The notes beneath the pieces are model-generated. The model made no database searches and was not told where the DNA came from. It saw only the letters and a list, made by a program, of their open reading frames with translations. Positions 16,253-24,085 of a stretch of 64,000 nt of DNA are shown here, in pieces (within the stretch, counting starts at the first letter, position 1; every line of letters begins with the position of its first letter). Where the stretch lies: assembly GCF_018138715.1 (NCBI RefSeq), contig NZ_JAGSHX010000006.1:7130001-7194000 (forward strand). Direction: 5' to 3'. The stretch is from Streptomyces asiaticus. Its GTDB lineage: Bacteria; Actinomycetota; Actinomycetes; Streptomycetales; Streptomycetaceae. The position numbers and the translations under genes are program-made.

Positions 16253-17534
16253 TGGTGAGTCCGCCTCCGATGAGCAGCATGCGTAGTCGGTAGTGATCGC
16301 GGTTGCGGAAGCCTCGTGCGATGCGGCGTTGGAGTTCGATGAGTCCGTTGATGGCCTCTGTGCCGCCGTTGTTGGCGCGGCCGGTGTCGAAGTAGGCGAG
16401 GAAGGCTTCGCGCCATTGCTGCAGCGTCTTGCCGAGTCGCTTGATCTCCTTGATCGGGCACGTCGGGAAGGTAGCGAGGACCTTCTCGGCGATCTTGCGT
16501 CCCTCGGCGGGACTGTCGGCCTGGTAGGCGGCTCGCAGTTGCTGGGCGCAGAGCCAGGCGACGAGAACCTCGTCGTGGCGTTCGTCAGCGGCGATCGCGA
16601 GGTCGAGTCGCGCTCGTTGTCGGTCGGTGAGTTTCTCGACCCCGCAGCGCAAGATGGTGCGGATGCCGTAGAGCAGGTCGCCCTTCCTGCCCCGGTGGCC
16701 ATGGATCTGTTGCTGGACGCGACGACGGACCTCGTCGACGGCCGCGGAACCGAGCTTGACGACGTGGAACGCATCCAGGACCGCAGTCGCATCCTCGAGC
16801 TTGTCATCGATGGCGTTCTTGTAGCCGCGGAACGGGTCCAAGGTCGCTTCCTTGATCCCGTCACGGAAGCCCGGTCCGCGTTCTTCGAGCCAGTCGGCGT
16901 AGGCCTGCCCGGACCGGCCCGGGACGAGGTCGAGCAGCCGGGCTCGTGTCCTTCCCTTCGCGTCGGTGGTCAGGTTGACCATCCCGGTCAGCATCTTCGG
17001 CCCGCGACCCCCTTGGTCGATGGGTCGTTCGCTGACATGGTGCCAGACATGCTCATCGACCCCGAGCCGGGTGACCCCGTCGAACCGCGTGTCGTCATCG
17101 GCCATCGCCTTGAGCAGGGGACGGATCGAGGTCCACACCGTGTTCCATGTCGTGCCGAGCTGGCGGGCGATCCCGCGCACGGAGGCGTGCTCACGCCGCA
17201 ATTGTCGGATCGCCCACCAGCGCGCCCGCACGGTGAGCAGCGCCCGCGGCTCGGCCACCGTATGGTTCTGCTCGGTGAACGTGCCGACCGGGCAGGCCGG
17301 TTCGACACAGCGCCAGGTCCGCTTGCGCCACACGATCTTCACGGGCCGGTCGAAGCAAGGTGCGTCGATTAGGACCACCTCGCGTCGACCGTGGGCGTGA
17401 GCGATCGCGCCGCAGGTCCGGCAGCCCATCACCATCCGCGCCGACTCGACCCGAACAGTCAATCGGTCGCCATCACCCCGGTCGACGTCAATCACGTGGA
17501 GATCGTCGAGACCGACGAGCAGGTCGCAGTTCAC
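16236..17534 (-). CDS. ISL3-family transposase
   Basis: A transposase of about 432 residues. The N-terminal zinc-binding part has C-R-T-C-G and a later Cys pair (RTWRCVEPACPVGTF). An HTH follows (SVRGIARQLGTTWNTVW). The DDE catalytic domain includes RLGVDEHVWHH (first Asp), ATLDPFRGYKNAI...AVLDAFHVVKL (second Asp region) and GRANNGGTEAINGLIELQRRIARGFRN with the final Glu. The end LTSPHLK lies in the left inverted repeat. GTG 17534 (VNCDLLVGLDDLHV) is preferred because this matches the family N-terminus. The frame is open to ATG 17669, but that start would overlap the passenger gene's 3' end. The gene appears intact. Confidence 0.88.
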   Translation of the reverse strand: MNCDLLVGLDDLHVIDVDRGDGDRLTVRVESARMVMGCRTCGAIAHAHGRREVVLIDAPCFDRPVKIVWRKRTWRCVEPACPVGTFTEQNHTVAEPRALLTVRARWWAIRQLRREHASVRGIARQLGTTWNTVWTSIRPLLKAMADDDTRFDGVTRLGVDEHVWHHVSERPIDQGGRGPKMLTGMVNLTTDAKGRTRARLLDLVPGRSGQAYADWLEERGPGFRDGIKEATLDPFRGYKNAIDDKLEDATAVLDAFHVVKLGSAAVDEVRRRVQQQIHGHRGRKGDLLYGIRTILRCGVEKLTDRQRARLDLAIAADERHDEVLVAWLCAQQLRAAYQADSPAEGRKIAEKVLATFPTCPIKEIKRLGKTLQQWREAFLAYFDTGRANNGGTEAINGLIELQRRIARGFRNRDHYRLRMLLIGGGLTSPHLK

Positions 17535-17640
17535 GCAGTAGGTGTTGGCGTGATGGCAGCGCGCAGCGGCACGCGCCACGGGCTCAGACAACGTCGAGGC
17601 CTTCCCGAATGGCGCGTGTCTGATCTCGTCGGCGATGGGT

Positions 17641-18591
17641 CTAGTGACCAAAGGTGACCGGCTGGCCATGCCAGTCGGTCTTGCGGAGGAACTGTTCCCA
17701 GCTCAGCGTGTTGGGATCGATGCGCCGGCTCCACGTCGTGTCGCGGTCGTCTCGGAAGTATCCGAGGTCGACCGCGTACTGGGCCATGCCGAGGGTCTCG
17801 TCGACCACCAGAGGGTTCTCTCCCAGCGCGGGGAAGTAGGTCAGCAGGTCTTCGCGAGAGTAGGCGCTGCGGTATTCGGCTTTGAGTCCGGTGACGCGGG
17901 AGAACTCCTCGACCATCTCGGCTGGGGAGATGACGTCCCCCACGACCGGCAGACAGGCGCCGCGGTAGGTGTCGGGGTTGGAGAACACCTCGAGGGCGGC
18001 CGGCCCGGTCGCGGTGAGTGGGTCCACGAACGGGGCACGGAAGTCTTCGGGGAGGTAGAAAGGCATGAGCACCGTGTCACCATCGATGCGCGGGGTGTAG
18101 TACTCCAGCGCGTTGGTGTAGAAGAACGAGAGCATGATGAAGGTGTGCGCGATCGGCAGAGTCCGGATGTACTCCGCGATGAGCGCCTTGTCGGTGAAGT
18201 GCGGGGCGTACTTGGTGCCCGAGGACCGCTCGTCGACGTTCTCGAGAGCACTGAAGACGACGTGTATCACTCCGGCCTCGACCGCTGCATCGGCAAGTTG
18301 GCGCCCGAGAGGGAACTCCTCGGAGGGCGGCGCGATGGGCGGGGTCATCAGGAAGGCCCCCTCGGCCGATCTGAACGCGTCGACGAGCTCGCGCTGGTGA
18401 CCCAGCGCGAGAGGAACCTCGGCGATCTCCGCTCCCAGTCCTGCCAGGCTCCGGGCCTGGGCAGAGCCGGCGTCTCGGGTCAGGGCTCGCACTCGGAACC
18501 TGCCGCTCTCAAGCAAGGAGGTGGCGACGCTCCTTCCCTGCTTGCTAGTGGCACCCGCGACGACGATCAACGGCTTGCTGCTCTCAGACAT
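17641..18591 (-). CDS. NmrA-like NAD(P)-binding oxidoreductase/sensor (transposon passenger)
   Basis: A 316-residue protein of the NmrA/HSCARG atypical short-chain dehydrogenase group. The dinucleotide-binding loop is GATSKQGRSVATSLLESG. RALTRDAGSAQARSL and VVFSALENVDERS follow, and the C-terminal part is a substrate-domain-like region (VVGDVISPAEMVEEFSRVTG). Members either reduce small molecules such as quinones or sense the NADP redox ratio; the activity here is unknown. ATG 18591 has GAGGAAG upstream, whereas the longer upstream frame crosses the shared promoter. It lies inside the ISL3 element and diverges from an ArsR regulator, so it is probably an inducible cargo gene. Confidence 0.8.
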   Translation of the reverse strand: MSESSKPLIVVAGATSKQGRSVATSLLESGRFRVRALTRDAGSAQARSLAGLGAEIAEVPLALGHQRELVDAFRSAEGAFLMTPPIAPPSEEFPLGRQLADAAVEAGVIHVVFSALENVDERSSGTKYAPHFTDKALIAEYIRTLPIAHTFIMLSFFYTNALEYYTPRIDGDTVLMPFYLPEDFRAPFVDPLTATGPAALEVFSNPDTYRGACLPVVGDVISPAEMVEEFSRVTGLKAEYRSAYSREDLLTYFPALGENPLVVDETLGMAQYAVDLGYFRDDRDTTWSRRIDPNTLSWEQFLRKTDWHGQPVTFGH

Positions 18592-18678
18592 CGTGTACTT
18601 CCTCTTGTGTATCCCCGGTGTTCGCGGCGGACGGCAGTTGCGCGGCAGATACCGGAGGGGCGTGAACGCAACGACCAT

Positions 18679-18745
18679 ATCGTGATATCGCGATGTGTCA
18701 ATGTGTGGCTGGGGGCGAACTCGGTTCGTCACATCGAGATACGAT
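18679..18745. promoter_or_regulatory. Candidate ArsR operator pair in the divergent cargo promoter
   Basis: Two related imperfect palindromes, ATCGTGATATCGCGAT (18679-18694) and ATCGAGATACGAT (18733-18745), lie between the divergent NmrA-like and ArsR genes. Both have ATCG/CGAT arms around a GATA core. They are plausible binding sites for the neighbouring ArsR regulator, giving autoregulation and cargo control. Confidence 0.45.
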
Positions 18746-18771
18746 GGTGTGTGAGAGGCGAGGAGGCGACC

Positions 18772-19128
18772 GTGGCGACGTCACAGGCAACGAACTCAGG
18801 AGGCGACGCGGAGAACGAGCCCCCTCTGGCTGCGGTCGAGGCCTTGAAGGCGCTGGCGAACCCTGCACGGCTGCAAATCATGGACTGGCTGCGGGACCCT
18901 CACTGCGAGTTCGCTCAGTGGGAGCCAATAGCCGACCGGGACGAGGTCGGAGTCTGCGTCAGCCATCTGCAGGCCAAGTCGGGGCTGGCGCAATCGACAG
19001 TCTCCTCGTACATGGCAACCCTCGAGCGGGCAGGCCTGGTACAGGCCACACGGGTCGGCAAGTGGATCCACTACAAACGCAACGAGGGCACGCTGTCGCG
19101 ACTCGCGGAGATGCTCCGCGGCACATAG
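18772..19128 (+). CDS. ArsR-family winged-helix regulator (transposon passenger)
   Basis: A 118-residue regulator. The winged-helix domain includes AVEALKALANPARLQIMDWL, VSHLQAKSGLAQSTVSSYMATLERAGLVQATRVGKWIHYKRNE. The C-V-S-H segment before the recognition helix resembles the place where metal-sensing ArsR proteins keep their cysteines, but only one Cys is there. Another Cys lies in DPHCEFAQW, so metal or redox sensing is possible but unproven. GTG 18772 is preceded by AGGAGG. It diverges from the NmrA-like gene, which it probably represses. Confidence 0.85.
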   Translation: MATSQATNSGGDAENEPPLAAVEALKALANPARLQIMDWLRDPHCEFAQWEPIADRDEVGVCVSHLQAKSGLAQSTVSSYMATLERAGLVQATRVGKWIHYKRNEGTLSRLAEMLRGT

Positions 19129-19335
19129 CGACGATCACGAAAGGGCGCGACGAGGCGACCAACGGCGCACGGCACACCAGACTCCTCGCGACATCGCGGG
19201 CGTGACTGAGGCAGGAACCAATCCCTGCCTCCGCGATCCTCGAAGCCTCGCTTTCCATGCTAGCCGCGATCATTCCCCCAGGCATCGACCAGGGCGGCGT
19301 GTTCCACCAGATCGATCAAGCACTTGGCGACCGTT
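19129..19335. other. Non-coding right arm of the ISL3-type element
   Basis: About 200 bp between the regulator stop and the right inverted repeat without a convincing gene. A short plus-strand frame (GIDQGGVFHQIDQALGDRCPHLK) ends at a stop inside the right inverted repeat with the same PHLK as the transposase, simply because the inverted repeats have the same sequence. It has no recognisable homology. Confidence 0.4.
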
Positions 19336-19360
19336 GCCCCCACCTGAAGTAGGAAGAGCT
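19336..19360 (-). repeat. Right terminal inverted repeat
   Basis: Reads outward-in as AGCTCTTCCTACTTCAGG on the minus strand, matching the left end except for the first base. It is followed immediately by the second TGCAATCG. Confidence 0.9.
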
Positions 19361-19368
19361 TGCAATCG
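19361..19368. repeat. Right target-site duplication of the ISL3-type element
   Basis: An exact copy of TGCAATCG found at 16220-16227. Confidence 0.9.
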
Positions 19369-19371
19369 TGA

Positions 19372-20271
19372 AAGGATGGTCGGCTCCCAGACTGCGTTCC
19401 CGCCGCGGGTCCGTCTAATGCCGCGGCAAACCTCACGGAGCGATCCCTCGGTACTGAGCATCGGCTGGTACTAGCAACGCGCTCGAGGGCTGGGCGTGCA
19501 CTCTTTCGGCTGGGTAAGTACACCGAGGCTGAACTGCTACTTCGCAATGTGCGCGCCATGCAGATACGCATTTTTGGGGATAGGGACCCCGACACCCTGG
19601 ATTCAAGCCATGGGCTCCAACTCGTCCTTGCGAACCTTGGTATGCGTGAGGACGCCCTAGCTCTTCTGAAGTCGGTAGCAGCAGGACGTAAAGCAGTGCT
19701 TGGAGCGGCACACCCATTGACTTTACGTTCCCGCGCCAGTCTGCTGACAATGCTGTCAGCAGACGAGTTGACCCAAAATGGCGGCGAACTGCTTTCATTG
19801 CCGTCGGACTGTATTCGCCACCTCGGACCTGAGCATACTGTCACTCTGAATGCTCGGCATAATCACGCTTGGGCGCTGTACGTTCTAGGTCAGTTCGAGG
19901 AAGCCGATGAGGCGATCCAACAAGTTTGCCAGGCTTACCGAGATCGCTTTGGTCCTGACTACCCAATCGCGCTCGCGGCTCAGCAGCTTCATGCTCCCGC
20001 CCGTAGCCTGATAGACGCGGCCACTGTCCTCGGCGTGGCCGTCAATAGCGCCGCTCACAGAACTGTATCGTGCTGGTATCGTCCAGCTGTAATATTCAAT
20101 GCACTGGCGCAATTTAAGATCACGGTTTTCATGGTTCCCTCTGTAGATTCCGTCCTGCGGGATCGACTTCGCGTCATAGATCGGATAAGCCGACTATGTG
20201 GTAAACGCGTGGTGATGCCTGGCGGTCACTCATCGTTTCACCTTCGAGTTCGTGCAACAAGGTGCACCTGA
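19372..20271 (+). pseudogene. Tetratricopeptide-repeat protein fragment
   Basis: The frame encodes TPR units of the kind found in actinomycete NB-ARC/TPR regulators: GRALFRLGKYTEAELLLRNV, HGLQLVLANLGMREDALALL, NHAWALYVLGQFEEADEAIQ. Each is linked by A-x-HP-x-TL-x-x-R or GPEH-x-x-TL. No N-terminal domain precedes it. The frame is closed by a stop at 19369, right at the transposon duplication, and after about residue 150 the sequence stops resembling TPR. The bases are visibly less GC-rich than the surroundings. It is probably a decayed fragment from an acquired gene; a short GTG start at 19549 exists but is unlikely to be used. Confidence 0.6.
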
Positions 20272-20376
20272 GCAGGCTTCTTGCCTCTGGCATGTGTTGA
20301 GTCCGACTACGCACAGTGCCTGGTCAACTCGCCAACGTAGCGATATGGTGGCTCCAAGCTGGGTATCTAGGGGGCG

Positions 20377-20652
20377 ATGACCATGGCCAGGCCGTGGGAG
20401 GCGGACCCGACGACGACCTTCAAGAGGCGTCTGGGTAAATCACCTCAAGAGTTAGGGACGACTACCGATAACCCCGATTGCCCCGATATCTGGGAACTCG
20501 CCAATGGCGATGTGGCCATCATTGGCAGGGATCTCACGGAGTCACTTGGAATGTCTCTGCCTCCAGGTGTTTCCGTGGGAGCCGACGAGCGGCTCGTCGT
20601 AATCCTTAGGAGCATGATGATCGCAGCGAAGCCGGATATTCCCAGTGTTTGA
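20377..20652 (+). CDS. Small conserved protein paired with DUF6879
   Basis: A 91-residue protein with the pattern NPDCPDIWELANGDVAIIGRDLT followed by LPPGVSVGADERLVVILRSMMIAAKPD. Small proteins of this type precede DUF6879 genes in many Streptomyces, often near transposition-prone or regulatory loci. The function is unknown. ATG 20377 follows an AGGGGG site. The stop overlaps the next gene's start by 8 bp. GC content is lower than in flanking genes, as in the neighbouring TPR fragment, suggesting common acquisition. Confidence 0.65.
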   Translation: MTMARPWEADPTTTFKRRLGKSPQELGTTTDNPDCPDIWELANGDVAIIGRDLTESLGMSLPPGVSVGADERLVVILRSMMIAAKPDIPSV

Positions 20653-21255
20653 ATCGTTCCTAAGTGGCGCCTCTGAGCGCTTTATGCGTCCGGAATATCA
20701 CGAAGATTTTCGTCGCGTTTACGAGAGTGGTATCCGCTCTCTGAACAAGTTGGAGCGCGGCCAGAACTTCAAGGAACGAGGTTTTCCCAGTTGGGAAGCT
20801 TTCGCTGCCGGAGAGTGGGCTAAAGCGCTGTCCCTTATCGAAGAGGAGCGCGATGTTTACGCCCAGCAATTCCGGAAAGCCTCCGAGCTCAATGTGACGG
20901 AACGCCGCCTTCGCGTTGTCGAGTTTCCTGTTACGCCCTACGTGCAGTGGGAACTGTTTGTGCTCCGCTTGCGCGTCGAATTGGGCGATAACATCAAGAT
21001 TGCTGACGCCCGTAAAATCGCAGACGCGGAAAAGGATCGCCCCGTCCCCGGAGTGGTGATTCTTGGCGAAGCGGCCATGTACGAAGTTGTTTACGACGAG
21101 GATGGCAATGCGGCAGGGGCCAATCGATTTACGGAACCCACGCTGATTCTGAAACATTGGCAGACTTCGAGGCTCTCTATGATCGCGCCGAGCCATTCTT
21201 CGACTTCTTCGACCGGGAAATTGCCCCACTGCCGCCCCCGGTCATTGATCAGTGA
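20645..21255 (+). pseudogene. DUF6879 family protein, frameshifted near the C-terminus
   Basis: GTG 20645 starts a DUF6879-type protein (SERFMRPEYHEDFRRVYESG, TPYVQWELFVLRLRVELGDN, DGNAAGANRFTEPTLI). At about 21140-21153 the frame is lost. The expected end continues one frame back as ETLADFEALYDRAEPFFDFF then DREIAPLPPPVIDQ and a stop at 21253-21255. A single-base deletion explains this. Without correction the frame runs on into the neighbouring LacI remnant. It could be a true pseudogene or an assembly error. DUF6879 proteins resemble the C-terminal region of some DNA-associated actinomycete proteins but have no known activity. Confidence 0.7.
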
Positions 21256-21406
21256 CCACGACCTGTACGTCATCGCGATCCCGGTGAGGGCCCCAGCTCT
21301 CGCATACGACCAGCCCCCTGGGGATGGTCAGCCGCACCCCCGGCTCGGGGGTGCGCTCCAGCTGGTCGAGTATCAGGTTCAGACAGAGCCTGCCGACCGA
21401 TGCGAC
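21242..21406 (-). pseudogene. 3' remnant of a LacI-family regulator
   Basis: The minus strand encodes ASVGRLCLNLILDQLERTPE, then PGVRLTIPRGLVVCESWG and a stop at 21242-21244, which is the last about 55 residues of a LacI-type sugar-responsive repressor. The intact LacI gene at 24076 ends with the clearly related CLSLMLDQLERTPEPGARVT. Upstream codons are missing: the fragment meets the DUF308 gene's 3' flank. Its own 3' end overlaps the corrected end of the DUF6879 pseudogene. It is a rearrangement breakpoint. Confidence 0.75.
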
Positions 21407-21422
21407 CTGTGACGCCGCCGCG

Positions 21423-22034
21423 TCACGCCCCCAGCCCCACGCGTCGGCCGCGGATGCTCAGGGCGATGACGGAGACGAGGAACCAGAAGGCACCGAAGGC
21501 CGAGTATCCGGCGACGGTGGAGAGGCTGCTGGTCGCCGAGGCGGACGTGGCGGCGACGGTGGCTCCGGCGAGGACGGACTGTCCGCCGCTGATGATCATG
21601 GGCCACTGGGCGCCGACGATGCGCCGGCGGCGGATCGCCACGATGAGCTGGACCGCTCCGGAGAGGAGGGCCCAGACGCCGAACACGAGGAGGGCCCTCC
21701 CGATGGTGGAGAAGACGGCGATGATCATTCCGGCGGTGGTGGCGAGGCCGAGAGCCATGTTGATGGAGCTGACGCGGTTCGGGGCGGAGCCGGTACCGGC
21801 CATACGCCGCTCGAGGAGCGTGGCGATGACGTCCCACAGGGGGTAGATGATCAGCAGCACGGCCGCGATCACCGTGGGCCGGTCCGTCGACACCAGCGAG
21901 GCGGAGGTCGTGAGGACGAGCGCCACCCAGATCAGGGAGAAGGCGATCCGGATCAGGTAGAGCGATCGGAGCCCGGAGGCCGTCGCCGTGGCCGTGGGCG
22001 TGGTCGTGCTCGGAGTTACGGTGGTCTGAGTCAT
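21423..22034 (-). CDS. DUF308/HdeD-like membrane protein
   Basis: A 203-residue integral membrane protein with about six hydrophobic segments: SLYLIRIAFSLIWVALVLTT, VIAAVLLIIYPLWDVIATLL, MALGLATTAGMIIAVFSTIG, ALLVFGVWALLSGAVQLIVAI, MIISGGQSVLAGATVAATS and AFGAFWFLVSVIALSI. This resembles the DUF308/HdeD family (acid-resistance protein HdeD in E. coli, function poorly defined). The N-terminus is Thr-rich. It diverges from a two-component system with two matching palindromes between them, so it is probably the system's target. Confidence 0.75.
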   Translation of the reverse strand: MTQTTVTPSTTTPTATATASGLRSLYLIRIAFSLIWVALVLTTSASLVSTDRPTVIAAVLLIIYPLWDVIATLLERRMAGTGSAPNRVSSINMALGLATTAGMIIAVFSTIGRALLVFGVWALLSGAVQLIVAIRRRRIVGAQWPMIISGGQSVLAGATVAATSASATSSLSTVAGYSAFGAFWFLVSVIALSIRGRRVGLGA

Positions 22035-22111
22035 CGGGTGTCCCGTTGTGATCGAGATGGTGTGAGACGGTCGCCTCGATGAGGAGTCTCAGCGGACTCG
22101 GGAGGGGCCAC

Positions 22112-22129
22112 GTACTTCGATCGAAGTAC
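22112..22129. promoter_or_regulatory. Palindromic operator 1 for the two-component system
   Basis: GTACTTCGATCGAAGTAC is a perfect 18-bp palindrome upstream of the DUF308 gene. Its arms GTACTTC/GAAGTAC recur in a second palindrome 82 bp away (centre to centre, about eight helical turns). It is a likely binding site of the adjacent LuxR-type response regulator. Confidence 0.65.
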
Positions 22130-22191
22130 TTCTGCCATCCCTTTCGATCGACATGAGTTCTGCCGTCTCCATCGGCCGAAGCAGGTTCGCC

Positions 22192-22213
22192 GTGTACTTC
22201 GTTTGAAGTACAC
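22192..22213. promoter_or_regulatory. Palindromic operator 2 for the two-component system
   Basis: Arms GTGTACTTC and GAAGTACAC are separated by GTTT, giving a 22-bp inverted repeat 31 bp before the kinase ATG. It shares the GTACTTC-N4-GAAGTAC core with the site at 22112, suggesting autoregulation by the same protein. Confidence 0.65.
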
Positions 22214-22244
22214 GGCCGCAGCACAGGGGAACGAGAATCAGGCC

Positions 22245-23429
22245 ATGGTCAAGGCGCGGAACGATCAAGACGGGCCCGCGGCACCCCTGTGGGTCCGCCG
22301 CCCCGAGGTGCTGCACCGAGCCGCCTATTCCGTGGCCGCGCTGGTGTTCACCGGTCAGATCGTGGCAGCGATATTGAGGGGGTCGGATTGGCCGACGGCC
22401 CTCTCGGTATTCCTCGCCGGTGGCGGTGTCGCCCTCTCGTGGTGGAAGCCGTGGGCAGGGCTGGTCGTGACGAGCGCGGCGTCCTTCGCCGTCACAGCGG
22501 TGGGGCACGACCCCCTGTCGGTGTGGATGATGGCGGTGCTCGTGCTGTTCTCGGTCACCCTCAGGGGCAAGCAGCCGCTGGCCGGAACCGGCATCGTGGC
22601 GGCGTTCTTCCTGGGGGCGTTCATGACGTTGGGAGGATTCCGCGGCGGCGCGGTCGTGGGGGCCGCCGCCCTCTTCTCGGCCATAGCGGGAGGTGCGACA
22701 GGGGCCGCGCTCCGCATCCATCGGGACCACTGGTGGATCCTGGAGGAACGGGCCGAAACCGCCATCGCCACCCGCGAGATCGAAGCCGTCCGACGAGTGA
22801 CCGAGGAACGGCTCCGCATCGCCCGGGACCTGCATGACGTCATCGGCCATCAGGTCGCGATGCTGAGCCTGCATCTCGGTGCCGCGGAAATAGGGCTGCC
22901 CGAGGGCGCCGAATCCTCCCGGCAGGCCCTCGTCTCGGCCAGGTCCAGCGCCCGCACCGTCGTCGTGGAAACGCAGCGGATCCTCGCGCTCCTCCGCCTC
23001 GAAGACGACACGTCCGGCGACGAGGCGCTCCGGCCGACCCCGTCGCTCAGCGGCCTGGAAGGACTGATCGCCTCTTTCGAGAGCATCGGCCTCGACATCC
23101 AGCCCTCCATCGACATCCCCGCCGGTTTCGTGGAGCCCAGTGTCGGCGTGACGGTCTACCGGGTTGTTCAAGAAGCACTCACGAATGCCTACCGGCATGG
23201 AGAGGGGACGGCGACGGTGGATGTGCGCGAGCGCGACGGCAGGATCTGCGTCACCGTGGAGAACCGCGTCGGTCATTCACCCCGTGGCTCCCACGCGGGC
23301 AGTGGACTCGGACTCGTGGGGATGCGCGAACGCGTCGAGTCCTCCAGCGGGCGGCTGACGATCGACAATGACGACGGACGATTCCGGGTCCATGCGGAGT
23401 TCAGCCCCCTGGGAGCCGTCGTCTCATGA
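22245..23429 (+). CDS. Two-component sensor histidine kinase (HisKA_3 type)
   Basis: A 394-residue membrane sensor kinase of the NarL/DesK-like group. About five hydrophobic segments (residues 25-155) form the sensor with no large extracellular loop. The dimerisation/phosphoacceptor helix is LRIARDLHDVIGHQVAMLSLH with the phosphorylated His in RDLHD. The ATPase domain has VYRVVQEALTNAYRHGEG (N box) and GSGLGLVGMRERVES (G box). ATG 22245 (MVKARNDQD) is preferred over an upstream TTG that lies in the operator. The stop overlaps the response-regulator start (ATGA), so the pair is translationally coupled. Confidence 0.9.
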   Translation: MVKARNDQDGPAAPLWVRRPEVLHRAAYSVAALVFTGQIVAAILRGSDWPTALSVFLAGGGVALSWWKPWAGLVVTSAASFAVTAVGHDPLSVWMMAVLVLFSVTLRGKQPLAGTGIVAAFFLGAFMTLGGFRGGAVVGAAALFSAIAGGATGAALRIHRDHWWILEERAETAIATREIEAVRRVTEERLRIARDLHDVIGHQVAMLSLHLGAAEIGLPEGAESSRQALVSARSSARTVVVETQRILALLRLEDDTSGDEALRPTPSLSGLEGLIASFESIGLDIQPSIDIPAGFVEPSVGVTVYRVVQEALTNAYRHGEGTATVDVRERDGRICVTVENRVGHSPRGSHAGSGLGLVGMRERVESSSGRLTIDNDDGRFRVHAEFSPLGAVVS

Positions 23430-24085
23430 CGCAGATTCTGATCGTCGACGACCAGGACGACATGAGGGCCGGCATCCGGACGATGCTTATGCCCGACCCG
23501 GGTCTCGTTGTCGCGGGTGATCTCTCCGATGGGCTCCAGGTCCTCCCCTTCCTCCGGGACCACCCCGTCGATCTGGTCTTGATGGACATCCGGATGCCCG
23601 GTATCGACGGTGTCGAAGCCACTCGCCGGATCCGCAAGGAGCACCCACCCGAAAAGCTGCGGGTAATTGTGCTGACCACTTTTGACCAGGACGACATCGT
23701 TCTCGCCGCCCTGCGCGCGGGCGCCAACGGCTTTCTGAGCAAGACCGTGAGCCCTGCTGAACTCGTCGCCGGAATCAATGAGGTCGTTGCCGGTGGCGGT
23801 GCGCTGTCGGCCGCCGCGACGGCCGCGCTCATCGGCCATATGGCCGACAGTCCGCCCCCGGTGATCGACCGGGAGCTGCTGCGCCGCTTCGACGCTCTGA
23901 CACCCAGGGAACGGGACGTGGTCGTTCTCGTCGCGAGCGGTCTCGGCAACGACGAGATCGCGGCCCAGATGTCCGTGTCGCCGTTCACCGTGAAGACGCA
24001 TGCGGTGCGGGCCATGACGAAGGTCGGCGCACGAGATCGGGCGCAACTCGTCTCGTTCACCTTCCGGGCCGGCCTCTACCCGTGA
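23426..24085 (+). CDS. LuxR/NarL-family response regulator
   Basis: A 219-residue regulator. The receiver domain has ILIVDDQDDMRAGI, phosphoacceptor Asp in VDLVLMDIRMPGIDG and VLTTFDQDD, with lysine in NGFLSKTVS. The LuxR HTH has LTPRERDVVVLVASGLGNDEIAAQMSVSPFTVKTHAVRAM. It is coupled to the kinase and probably binds the GTACTTC palindromes upstream of the kinase and DUF308 genes. Its 3' end overlaps the convergent LacI gene by 10 bp. Confidence 0.92.
   Translation: MTQILIVDDQDDMRAGIRTMLMPDPGLVVAGDLSDGLQVLPFLRDHPVDLVLMDIRMPGIDGVEATRRIRKEHPPEKLRVIVLTTFDQDDIVLAALRAGANGFLSKTVSPAELVAGINEVVAGGGALSAAATAALIGHMADSPPPVIDRELLRRFDALTPRERDVVVLVASGLGNDEIAAQMSVSPFTVKTHAVRAMTKVGARDRAQLVSFTFRAGLYP

Larger units (their letters stand above)
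16228..19360. mobile_element. ISL3-family transposable element with passenger genes (3,133 bp)
   Basis: The element is bounded by 25-bp inverted repeats (16228-16252 and 19336-19360) that agree at 24 positions, the only mismatch being the outermost base, and by an exact 8-bp direct repeat TGCAATCG. Inside are an ISL3 transposase (minus), an NmrA-like NAD(P)-binding protein (minus) and an ArsR-family regulator (plus). Plain ISL3 elements are usually about 1.2-1.6 kb, so half of this one is cargo. The intact ends and exact duplication suggest fairly recent insertion of the whole unit. Confidence 0.9.

Noticed and set aside
17535..17669. Longer transposase start at ATG 17669
   Set aside because: It would overlap the 3' end of the NmrA-like gene and adds residues unlike ISL3 N-termini; GTG 17534 fits the conserved VNCDLLVGLDDLHV start.
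19129..19347. Small gene ending in CPHLK at the right end of the transposon
   Set aside because: The PHLK ending comes only from the inverted repeat matching the transposase 3' end; the rest has no homology and no ribosome site.
21130..21160. Programmed frameshift in the DUF6879 gene
   Set aside because: No slippery heptamer plus stem-loop is evident and the neighbourhood is full of decayed genes; a plain one-base deletion or sequencing error is simpler.
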